DNA from: an uncultured Acidimicrobium sp. | GTDB lineage: Bacteria > Actinomycetota > Acidimicrobiia > Acidimicrobiales > Ilumatobacteraceae | DNA: 6,374 nucleotides | Assembly (NCBI GenBank): GCA_903895515.1 | Contig: CAITUB010000276.1 | Coordinates: 1-6,374 of the forward strand | Direction of reading: 5' to 3' | Shown here: positions 1 to 5,735 of the stretch, piece after piece | Numbering within the stretch: position 1 is the stretch's first letter | How the letters are laid out: every line of letters begins with the position of its first letter | Made by a program: the position numbers and the translations under genes | The notes under the pieces: model-generated | What the model was told of the DNA's origin: nothing | Seen by the model: only the letters and a program-made list of their open reading frames with translations | Databases searched by the model: none

Positions 1-2
1 AC

Positions 3-119
3 AGCCAAGTGCGTTGGTACGAAGGTAACTTCAGCGACTACGAAGCATGGCGCAAGAAGGAACTGGGCGTTGCCGCAGACCAACCGCGTCGTATTAAGTA
101 CAAGCCACTCGCCCGTTAA
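3..119 (+). CDS. ettA: EttA, energy-dependent translational throttle protein (ABC-F ATPase), 3' end only
   Basis: Only the last 38 codons are present; the gene begins left of the window. The visible tail has an EGNFSDYEAW segment and ends in RRIKYKPLAR. This matches the C-terminal tail of EttA, where an EGN(F)xxYE stretch is followed by a charged linker and a terminal RIKYK-(P/R)-L-x-R/K. EttA is a soluble ABC-F protein of about 555 residues that binds the ribosomal E site and gates entry into elongation according to the ATP/ADP ratio; that role is family knowledge. Neither ATP-binding domain can be seen here, so intactness cannot be judged. The stop TAA overlaps the Shine-Dalgarno of the next gene, which points to co-transcription. 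The tail is distinctive enough that another ABC-F paralogue is less likely, though not excluded. Confidence 0.85.
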   Translation, partial: SQVRWYEGNFSDYEAWRKKELGVAADQPRRIKYKPLAR

Positions 120-122
120 GGA
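118..122 (+). promoter_or_regulatory. Shine-Dalgarno of the small membrane protein gene
   Basis: AAGGA lies 6 bases before the ATG at 129 and shares two bases with the ettA stop codon (117-119). It is one of only two clear ribosome binding sites in the window, and it supports the ATG at 129 as a real start. Confidence 0.7.
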
Positions 123-128
123 ATTGGT

Positions 129-446
129 ATGAACTCTGCTCTCAAACGCATTCGCATTATCTGTGCAGTCGTGTTTGTGTGCGGAATTGCAGGCCTCATT
201 ATTTCTTCTATCGCTGGCAACAACGTTGGTGTTGTCACCACCATTGGTTTAACAACTTCGCTTGCCGCGATTGTGTTGCTGACTGCTTCCACTGTTGCTA
301 ATCGTCAACGCATCGATGCGTTTAATGATGCACTTGCCGAACAAGTTGAAGGCCAAATTGGCGCACTTGTTGCTGGTGGTGCGAAGGAAGACACCGTTCG
401 TAAGTTGGTGAGCGACGCGATCAATCTTGGACGTAGCGCTTCGTGA
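129..446 (+). CDS. small two-helix membrane protein of unknown function
   Basis: I do not recognise a named family. The 105-residue product has a short basic N-terminus (K6, R7, R9), then two hydrophobic segments at about residues 10-30 and 34-57, separated by a small turn containing SIAGNN. A hydrophilic tail of about 48 residues follows, alternating charged and small residues and probably helical. The basic N-terminus and the longer charged C-terminal tail suggest both ends are in the cytoplasm, with a helical hairpin in the membrane. The ATG has a good Shine-Dalgarno at 118-122. The gene begins 9 bases after the ettA stop, and its TGA overlaps the GTG of cysQ (GTGA, 443-446), so it is very probably translated as part of the operon. 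Coding looks real because the start, the Shine-Dalgarno and the overlap all agree. Function is unknown. Confidence 0.8.
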   Translation: MNSALKRIRIICAVVFVCGIAGLIISSIAGNNVGVVTTIGLTTSLAAIVLLTASTVANRQRIDAFNDALAEQVEGQIGALVAGGAKEDTVRKLVSDAINLGRSAS

Positions 447-1234
447 AATTGACCGACGGAGAACTGACACATTTCCTTGCCGAAGAAACCGGCAAACGTT
501 TGATGGCAGTTCGTGAGCGCTTGTATAACGAAGGTGCTTCAACGTGGTACGCAAAAGATGTTGGCGATGCAGCCGCACAACGCTTCATTGACGAGACGCT
601 TGCTGAACACCGACCGAACGATGCGGTGTTGTCAGAAGAAGCAGCAGATGATTCCGATCGAATAACTGCAGACCGCGTGTGGATTATTGACCCACTTGAT
701 GGCACGCAGGAATACAGCGAGTTTGATCGCGCTGACTGGGCTGTGCACATTGCATTGTGGGAACGCAAAGACGTAGACGGCAAACCATCTGACGAAGGAA
801 GCATTACGGAAGCTGCAGTTGCATTGCCTGCGTACAACATGACGCTGAGCACGCATCAACTACCAAAGACTCCAGACCGACATGAGGGCAAACCGCGACT
901 CGTGGTTTCGCGTAATCGCGCAACGCGCGAAGCCGTAATTGTTGCCGAGGCGTTGGACTGCGATGTTGCCCGACTTGGTTCGGCTGGCGCAAAGGCCATG
1001 GCCGTAGTGCTGGGTGAAGTGGACATTTATGTGCACGCAGGTGGCATGTACCAATGGGACTCGGCTGCGCCAATTGCAGTGGCAGCGGCAGCCGGATTGT
1101 TCACCAGCCGTATTGACGGCACTCCTCTTATATACAACCGGCGTGACGCGTGGCTCCCCGACCTGGTGGTTTGTCAACAACATCTCGCACAACAAGTCAT
1201 TGATGCCCTTCGTGCAGGCAGAATTGGTGCGTGA
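443..1234 (+). CDS. cysQ: CysQ-type 3'(2'),5'-bisphosphate nucleotidase (inositol monophosphatase superfamily)
   Basis: This is a 263-residue soluble Mg2+/Li+-sensitive phosphatase of the FIG superfamily. The family converts 3'-phosphoadenosine 5'-phosphate (PAP), a by-product of sulfate activation and sulfation, to AMP; related members also act on inositol monophosphate or fructose bisphosphate. Metal-binding signatures are all present: SEEAADD at 64-70, DPLDGT at 83-88 and WDSAAP at 205-210, with D83, D86 and D206 as expected metal ligands. GSAGAKAM at 179-186 is the usual substrate-side motif. Length and the N-terminal LTDGEL segment resemble M. tuberculosis CysQ (Rv2131c, about 267 residues), so the GTG at 443 is the likely start. 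It overlaps the preceding stop by 4 bases and has no strong Shine-Dalgarno, which suggests translational coupling. The 3' end overlaps the kinase start by another GTGA. Assignment to PAP rather than inositol phosphate rests on remembered similarity. Confidence 0.9.
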   Translation: MKLTDGELTHFLAEETGKRLMAVRERLYNEGASTWYAKDVGDAAAQRFIDETLAEHRPNDAVLSEEAADDSDRITADRVWIIDPLDGTQEYSEFDRADWAVHIALWERKDVDGKPSDEGSITEAAVALPAYNMTLSTHQLPKTPDRHEGKPRLVVSRNRATREAVIVAEALDCDVARLGSAGAKAMAVVLGEVDIYVHAGGMYQWDSAAPIAVAAAAGLFTSRIDGTPLIYNRRDAWLPDLVVCQQHLAQQVIDALRAGRIGA

Positions 1235-2841
1235 CATCCCCCGCTAGTTCAAGCCCAGCCGATTGCGCATGGGGCGCATTCGATCAAGTTGCACCATGGG
1301 TGCTTGACCCAAACAACATCGCATGGGAAAAACAAGCCATCGAACTGCGCATATCTGCGCAACGTGAAGTTCCTGTTTTAACGACGCCAACGCGCATACC
1401 GCCAGTTGCACGTTTGGTTGTTGTGGTGTGGGTATTGAGCAAAGCTTTGCTGCCGTGGCTGATTAGGAAGAAGTTGCGACCATTTGCAATGCCTGAAGAT
1501 TCACGCGCATACATTTCGTTGCGCATGCGAAAAGCAGTTGAGCGACTTGGTTCAACGTACATCAAGCTTGGACAAATCATCTCGAGTGGCGAAGGCTTGT
1601 TTCCAGTTGAACTGGTGAATGAATTCAAACTCTGCCGCGACCAGGTGCCAGCAATTCCTTTTGAGTCGGTGAAGAAAACCATTGAGAGTGAACTTGGCAA
1701 ACCACTGAACGAAGTGTTTTCATTTATTGACACCACAGCACTTGCTGCAGCATCCATTGCTCAGGTGCACTTGGCAACATTGTTGTCTGGCGAAGAAGTT
1801 GTGGTGAAAGTACAACGCCCAACGGTTTCAAAAATGGTGCGCAAAGACTTGCGCGTGATGGCCTGGATTGCACCACACCTTGTTGGTCGCATCAAAGTAA
1901 GTGCGCTTGCTAACCCGCCAGCACTCGTTGAACTCTTTGCCGAAACCATTGTTGAAGAGTTGGACTTCCGCATTGAGGCTTCCAACATGTTGGACGTTGC
2001 CAAAATGTTGTGTGAACTGAAGCAAGACCGCTACATCATTCCTCGCCCACACCCAACACTTGCAACGCAGCGCGTGTTAGTGATGCAACGGTTGAGCGGT
2101 TTCAAGTTTGATGATGTTGCTGGCATGAAAGATGCCGGCATTGATACACATGCTGTTATTCGCACGGGAATGATCGCGTTCATGGAAGGCGCCATGATTT
2201 ACGGCGTGTTCCACGGTGACTTGCACGGCGGAAACCTATTCGTCATGCCAGACGGCCGCACCGCATTGCTGGACTTCGGCATTGTTGGTCGTTTAACAGG
2301 CGCACGACGCATGGCGTTTTTGCGCTTGATGCTGAACGCCACCACGAACAATGTGGTTGGACAAGTTGAAGCGTTGCGAGACCTTGGTGCCCTGCCAATG
2401 GACACCGACATTCAAGCCGTGATTAAAGATTTGAACCTGGGTGATGCAGCCATTGACCCAACATCGCTGTCTGGCGAAGAGTTGGTGAAAGAAGTGCAAC
2501 GCATTGTGAAAGCGCTGATGGGTTACGGCGCACGCATGCCAAAGGAATTGATGCTGTATGTGAAGAACATGGTGTTCTTGGATGGCGCCATTGCCCGCCT
2601 TGCACCAGAGCTCGACATTTTGGCCGAGATTGCCTCTATTTCCATGCTGTTTGCCGAGCGTCATGGCGAGCGCCTGGGCCGTGAACTTGGCGTGGATCAC
2701 ACAGCCATTGAGATCAACCTCGACAGTGTGAAAACTGGTGTTCTTGGTGTTGATGCCTCGGTGAATTCGCTGACCTACCGCGACTTGCAAGCACGCCGCG
2801 AACTGATTCAAAAGCGAATGCGAGATCACGTCGGTCGTTGA
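1231..2841 (+). CDS. ABC1/AarF/UbiB-family atypical protein kinase-like protein
   Basis: The 536-residue product carries the UbiB/COQ8 hallmarks in order: the KxGQ motif (K112-Q115 in YIKLGQ), the alanine-rich loop AAASIAQVH (172-180) that replaces the kinase glycine-rich loop, the invariant lysine K193 in VVVKVQRP, the ExD motif in EELDFR (E243, D245), the catalytic loop HGDLHGGN (328-335, D330 and N335) and DFG (348-350). Family members have ATPase activity and support coenzyme Q synthesis or lipid homeostasis. Actinobacteria use menaquinone, so the target here is unknown. One hydrophobic stretch lies at about 58-78, before the kinase-like core. The C-terminus ends in charged sequence (KRMRDHVGR) without the pair of membrane helices common in proteobacterial UbiB. 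The GTG start overlaps the cysQ stop (GTGA, 1231-1234) and has no clear Shine-Dalgarno. No active-site residue appears to be missing. Confidence 0.9.
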   Translation: MTSPASSSPADCAWGAFDQVAPWVLDPNNIAWEKQAIELRISAQREVPVLTTPTRIPPVARLVVVVWVLSKALLPWLIRKKLRPFAMPEDSRAYISLRMRKAVERLGSTYIKLGQIISSGEGLFPVELVNEFKLCRDQVPAIPFESVKKTIESELGKPLNEVFSFIDTTALAAASIAQVHLATLLSGEEVVVKVQRPTVSKMVRKDLRVMAWIAPHLVGRIKVSALANPPALVELFAETIVEELDFRIEASNMLDVAKMLCELKQDRYIIPRPHPTLATQRVLVMQRLSGFKFDDVAGMKDAGIDTHAVIRTGMIAFMEGAMIYGVFHGDLHGGNLFVMPDGRTALLDFGIVGRLTGARRMAFLRLMLNATTNNVVGQVEALRDLGALPMDTDIQAVIKDLNLGDAAIDPTSLSGEELVKEVQRIVKALMGYGARMPKELMLYVKNMVFLDGAIARLAPELDILAEIASISMLFAERHGERLGRELGVDHTAIEINLDSVKTGVLGVDASVNSLTYRDLQARRELIQKRMRDHVGR

Positions 2842-2849
2842 TCTAGTTT

Positions 2850-2868
2850 CGTGTCCCGTGAGGACACG
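2850..2868 (+). promoter_or_regulatory. stem-loop covering the nucS ribosome binding site
   Basis: A perfect 7-bp inverted repeat, CGTGTCC (2850-2856) and GGACACG (2862-2868), encloses the 5-base loop CGTGA. Five of the seven pairs are G-C. The Shine-Dalgarno GAGGA (2860-2864) sits half in the loop and half in the 3' arm, so the folded RNA would hide it. The kinase stop codon ends 8 bases before the stem, so a ribosome terminating there would reach into the hairpin. No U tract follows, so it is not an intrinsic terminator. It could also be a DNA palindrome bound by a protein. The structure is read directly from the sequence; the regulatory role is inference. Confidence 0.5.
2860..2864 (+). 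promoter_or_regulatory. Shine-Dalgarno that decides the nucS start
   Basis: GAGGA lies 7 bases before the ATG at 2872. The alternative in-frame GTG at 2851 has no Shine-Dalgarno-like sequence upstream (CTAGTTTC), which favours ATG 2872. Confidence 0.65.
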
Positions 2869-2871
2869 TTC

Positions 2872-3531
2872 ATGAGACTTGTTGTTGCGCGATGCAGCGT
2901 GGTGTACGAAGGCCGTCTTGACACGTCGCTACCTGAAGCCACTCGCCTCTTACTCGTAAAGGCCGATGGAAGTATTTCCATTCATGCCGACGGGGGTGCG
3001 TACAAACCGCTGAACTGGATGAACCCGCCGAACACCATTCGCGAACTTGATGACCGCTGGGTGGTGACCAACCCCAAAGGCGAAACGCTGACCATTCACT
3101 TGTACGAAGTGCATTCCGACTTCAGTCACGAACTTGGCGAAGATCCAGGCCTTACTAAGGACGGCGTTGAAGCGCACTTGCAGGTGTTGCTTGCCGAATT
3201 GCCGGAAAGCATTGAGCCAGGCCTCACGTTGATTCGCCGTGAATACCCGACCGCCGTAGGCCCTGTGGACTTGTTGTGTCGCGATGCCAATGGTCAAACC
3301 GTCGCGATTGAAATTAAGCGTCGTGGCGAAATTGATGGCGTTGAACAACTGACTCGCTATATCGACTGCTTGCACGCCGATACATCACTTGGTGCGATTC
3401 GCGGAATCTTCGTTGCGCAAACCATTAAACCTCAGGCACGTGTGCTTGCTGAGAGCCGTGGCTTTGGTTGGTGTGAAGTGGACTACGACGAGTTGCGCGG
3501 CAAAAAGAGCGACGAACTCCGCCTGTTCTAA
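2872..3531 (+). CDS. nucS: NucS/EndoMS mismatch-specific endonuclease
   Basis: This enzyme cuts both strands at mismatches and supplies non-canonical mismatch repair in Actinobacteria and some archaea that lack MutS/MutL. From ATG 2872 the product has 219 residues, close to the roughly 226 of M. tuberculosis NucS. The N-terminal DNA-binding and dimerisation half contains LLLVKADGSISIHAD and AYKPLNWM (44-50). The C-terminal RecB-like nuclease domain holds KDGVEAHLQ (E100), REYPTAVGPVDLL (D133), AIEIKRRGE (E147, K149) and the EQLTRY motif (158-163), a complete PD-(D/E)xK site. The C-terminus ELRLF matches the short tail reported to bind the beta sliding clamp. The start is chosen by the Shine-Dalgarno at 2860-2864 and because homologues begin directly with xRLVxAxC; GTG 2851 would add seven residues. 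The Shine-Dalgarno lies in a hairpin 30 bases or less from the kinase stop. The gene ends flush against the convergent dehydrogenase. Confidence 0.96.
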   Translation: MRLVVARCSVVYEGRLDTSLPEATRLLLVKADGSISIHADGGAYKPLNWMNPPNTIRELDDRWVVTNPKGETLTIHLYEVHSDFSHELGEDPGLTKDGVEAHLQVLLAELPESIEPGLTLIRREYPTAVGPVDLLCRDANGQTVAIEIKRRGEIDGVEQLTRYIDCLHADTSLGAIRGIFVAQTIKPQARVLAESRGFGWCEVDYDELRGKKSDELRLF

Positions 3532-4455
3532 CTACTTCTTTTGTGGTTGTGGCCAGGTGCCGTCGCGGCCGTCCATGCCTGCATTCAAGCGAGCCTTCGA
3601 CATGAGCTCTTCAACAATTGGTCCGAGCGCAGTTGGGTCTTCCACTGGCGCATGCGTTGGACCGCGATGCCAACCTTCGGCAATTGCCAACACTTGGCCA
3701 CTTGCTTCGAACACGCGACCCGTGATGTCTTTCGATTCGGCAGAAGCCAACCACGTAACAATTGGTGCGATCCACTTTGGTGAACGCTGTTCGCGCTCCT
3801 CTTCGGTTTCTGGTGCAGGCCCGAGGTTTTCGGTCATGCGAGTAAGTGCAACTGGCGCAACTGCGTTCACCGTTACTCCATAGCGAGCAAGTTCAAGCGA
3901 TGCAATGGTGGTGAATGCTGCAATGCCAGCCTTTGCTGCGCCGTAGTTGGTTTGACCAACGTTGCCGTAAATACCCGACACCGACGACGTATTGATGATG
4001 CGGCCATCTACTGGATGACCGGCCTTGTTGCGATCGCGCCAATACGCAGCGGCCATGCGCGAAGGAGCAAACGTGCCCTTCAAGTGCACTTTGATAACGG
4101 CGTCCCACTCTTCTTCGCTCATGTTGGCCATCATGCGGTCGCGCAAAATTCCTGCATTGTTCACCACTGCGTGCAAGTCGCCAAATGTTTCGACTGCGGT
4201 GTTAATGAGGCGCTCGGCGCCTGCCCAGGTTGAAATGTCGTCGCCGTTGGCAACTGCACGGCCACCCATCGCCTCAATTTCGTTCACCACTTGTTGGGCT
4301 GGCGATGTGTCGCCGCCACTGCCATCGACGCCTGCGCCAATGTCGTTCACCACGACCAACGCACCATGCTTGGCAAGGCTTAACGCATGCTCGCGACCAA
4401 TACCGCGACCCGAACCAGTGACAACTACTACACGACCTTCACATAAGCGACTCAT
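3532..4455 (-). CDS. short-chain dehydrogenase/reductase, MFE-2-type 3-hydroxyacyl-CoA dehydrogenase-like
   Basis: The 307-residue protein is a classical Rossmann-fold SDR. It has the cofactor loop TGSGRGIG (13-20), NNAG (99-102), catalytic S158, Y171 and K175 in NTSSVSG and YGAAK, and a VND at the end of beta-2 (36-38) that favours NAD(H). The position usually held by the catalytic Asn is H124, in VHLKGTF. This and the stretches SGIYGNVGQTNY and PKWIAPIVTWLAS resemble the dehydrogenase domain of eukaryotic peroxisomal multifunctional enzyme 2 (HSD17B4), which oxidises (3R)-hydroxyacyl-CoA. A beta-oxidation or steroid/fatty-acyl role is therefore the best guess; actinobacterial members are often annotated only as SDR or FabG-like. 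The protein is about 50 residues longer than FabG, with a C-terminal extension (about 262-307). The ATG start fits the family N-terminus xRLxGRVVxVTG. It has only a weak AGGG and may be leaderless. It converges with nucS and diverges from the flavoprotein gene. Confidence 0.92.
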   Translation of the reverse strand: MSRLCEGRVVVVTGSGRGIGREHALSLAKHGALVVVNDIGAGVDGSGGDTSPAQQVVNEIEAMGGRAVANGDDISTWAGAERLINTAVETFGDLHAVVNNAGILRDRMMANMSEEEWDAVIKVHLKGTFAPSRMAAAYWRDRNKAGHPVDGRIINTSSVSGIYGNVGQTNYGAAKAGIAAFTTIASLELARYGVTVNAVAPVALTRMTENLGPAPETEEEREQRSPKWIAPIVTWLASAESKDITGRVFEASGQVLAIAEGWHRGPTHAPVEDPTALGPIVEELMSKARLNAGMDGRDGTWPQPQKK

Positions 4456-4463
4456 AACGACAA

Positions 4464-4469
4464 ACCCTA
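4464..4469 (-). promoter_or_regulatory. possible -10 box for the leftward dehydrogenase gene
   Basis: On the minus strand TAGGGT fits the actinobacterial TANNNT consensus, with 8 bases between it and the ATG at 4455. That spacing would put the transcript start at or next to the start codon. No convincing -35 box is seen at 16-19 bases. The same AGGG could instead serve as a weak Shine-Dalgarno, so this is tentative. Confidence 0.35.
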
Positions 4470-4473
4470 GTCT
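4468..4473 (+). promoter_or_regulatory. possible -10 box for the rightward flavoprotein gene
   Basis: TAGTCT fits TANNNT and is followed by a 7-base spacer (CTACCCC) and then the in-frame GTG at 4481, the arrangement expected for a leaderless mRNA. It shares the TA of CTAG (4467-4470) with the opposite-strand box. No good -35 box is visible. The site supports GTG 4481 as the start but is not proof. Confidence 0.4.
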
Positions 4474-4480
4474 CTACCCC

Positions 4481-5731
4481 GTGCCTGAAACTTTGTCGAA
4501 CACCACTCCTGCCATGCAGTGCGACGTGGCGATAGTCGGTGCGGGACCAGCAGGAATTGCCGCCGCACTCACCTTGCGCAAGTCGGGTTACGACGTTGTT
4601 GTGGTTGACAAAGCAACGTTTCCCCGCGACAAGTGTTGCGGCGATGGATTAACCACCGGCGCATTGCGCATATTGGAAGAACTTGAATTTGATCCGAACA
4701 CTGTGCCTAGTTGGACAGTATGCGAAGACGTGCGACTGCGCTCACCTGGCGGTCGCGAAATGCACATGCCGTTGCCACATGGTGCCGGACAGTTTGCGGC
4801 CATTACTCCACGCATTGAATTAGACAACGCATTAGTAGAGCAAGCAAAGCGAGCAGGCGTGCGCGTGCTTGAAGGCAACGCGTTTACAGCGATTGATAAC
4901 TCATCGCGCGACTTCGTAACGATCGATGTTGAAAACATTGGAACAATTCGCGCACAGTTTGTTATTGCCGCCGATGGCATGTGGTCGCCAGTGCGCAAAG
5001 CACTTGGGTTGTCACAAGGCACATACCTTGGCGAGTGGCATGCGTTTCGCCAATATGCAAGCAACGTGACTGGCACAGCAAAAGATCGTTTGCATGTGTG
5101 GTTCGACAAAGACTTGCTGCCTGGTTACGCATGGTCATTCCCATTAAAAGGTGGACGCGCAAACGTGGGCTTTGGCATTTTGCGCGGTGGTAAATATTCG
5201 GTGCAAGAAATGAAAGACCTGTGGCCGAACTTGTTGCAACGCCCACACATTCGCGAAGCACTTGGCACAACTGCAGTAATGGAAGACCGCCACACTGCTT
5301 GGCCAATTCCTGCACGAGTTACCACTACAACGCTCAGCAGCGGTCGCGTGATCTTTGTTGGCGACGCAGCATGCGTTACCGATACGTTGACCGGTGAAGG
5401 AATTGGGCAAGCGTTGTTGTCGGGTCAACTTGCTGGCCGAGCCATTATCAAAACCGGAAATCGCGAGGCATCTATCGCCCGTCGCAACTACGAAAAATTG
5501 GTGAAGCAACACCTATTCGCCGACCACCGCATGAGTGTGACTCTTGGCAAAGTGTTGCAGAGCAGCATCGGCGCTCGAGGCGCACTTCGCCTTGCAAGCC
5601 TTACTCCATGGACACGACGCAACTTTGTGCGCTGGATGTTTGAGGACGAACCACGCGCCGCTGTATTCACTCCACGCCGCTGGCACAAGGGCTTTTTGAA
5701 GCGTGACGGCGCCTTCAAGAACTACGGTTAG
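4481..5731 (+). CDS. geranylgeranyl reductase family FAD-dependent oxidoreductase (possible menaquinone reductase MenJ)
   Basis: The 416-residue flavoprotein belongs to the GGR group, which reduces isoprenoid double bonds of menaquinone, archaeal lipids or chlorophyll precursors. It has the FAD-binding GAGPAG (20-25), the FPRDKCCGDGL motif (47-57) with the conserved Cys-Gly-Asp, RIELD (111-115), LPGYAWSFPL (213-222) typical of GGR, and the second FAD motif VGDAACVTDTLTGEGIGQAL (293-312). M. tuberculosis MenJ (Rv0561c) has the same order and a similar length. The target here, quinone tail or another prenyl lipid, is not decidable. Start choice is open: GTG 4481 sits 7 bases after a TANNNT box and could be leaderless; TTG 4493 (412 residues) and ATG 4514 (405 residues) are also in frame, and none has a Shine-Dalgarno. 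The open frame continues leftward to 4025, but that part is antisense to the dehydrogenase. The next gene follows 4 bases after the stop. Confidence 0.9.
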   Translation: MPETLSNTTPAMQCDVAIVGAGPAGIAAALTLRKSGYDVVVVDKATFPRDKCCGDGLTTGALRILEELEFDPNTVPSWTVCEDVRLRSPGGREMHMPLPHGAGQFAAITPRIELDNALVEQAKRAGVRVLEGNAFTAIDNSSRDFVTIDVENIGTIRAQFVIAADGMWSPVRKALGLSQGTYLGEWHAFRQYASNVTGTAKDRLHVWFDKDLLPGYAWSFPLKGGRANVGFGILRGGKYSVQEMKDLWPNLLQRPHIREALGTTAVMEDRHTAWPIPARVTTTTLSSGRVIFVGDAACVTDTLTGEGIGQALLSGQLAGRAIIKTGNREASIARRNYEKLVKQHLFADHRMSVTLGKVLQSSIGARGALRLASLTPWTRRNFVRWMFEDEPRAAVFTPRRWHKGFLKRDGAFKNYG

Positions 5732-5735
5732 AGCC

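Noticed and set aside
2293..2829. A 178-codon leftward open frame inside the ABC1 kinase gene
   Set aside because: Rich in His, Gln and Asn, as expected for the antisense of this codon usage. It has no motif and lies wholly inside a conserved coding region.
2850..2868. The nucS upstream hairpin as an intrinsic terminator
   Set aside because: The bases after the stem are TTCATGAG, with no T-run, and a coding start lies 4 bases away.
3490..3519. GAGTT/AACTC inverted repeat near the nucS 3' end as a terminator
   Set aside because: Only 5 bp with a 20-base loop, inside the coding sequence, and no T-run follows.
3389..3883. A 164-codon rightward open frame across the 3' ends of nucS and the dehydrogenase
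   Set aside because: It overlaps two confident genes in other frames, has a Ser/Cys/Arg-rich composition typical of shadow frames, and no ribosome binding site.
4025..4480. Leftward continuation of the flavoprotein open frame, making a 568-codon ORF starting at 4025
   Set aside because: The extra part is antisense to the well-supported dehydrogenase gene, has no domain similarity I can see, and the FAD-binding start VAIVGAGPAG belongs near the N-terminus.
5693..5721. A 9-bp imperfect stem (TTTTTGAAG with CTTCAAGAA, one G-T pair) just before the flavoprotein stop
   Set aside because: It is A-T rich, has an 11-base loop, lies in coding sequence, and does not cover the next start codon, so chance is the simpler explanation.
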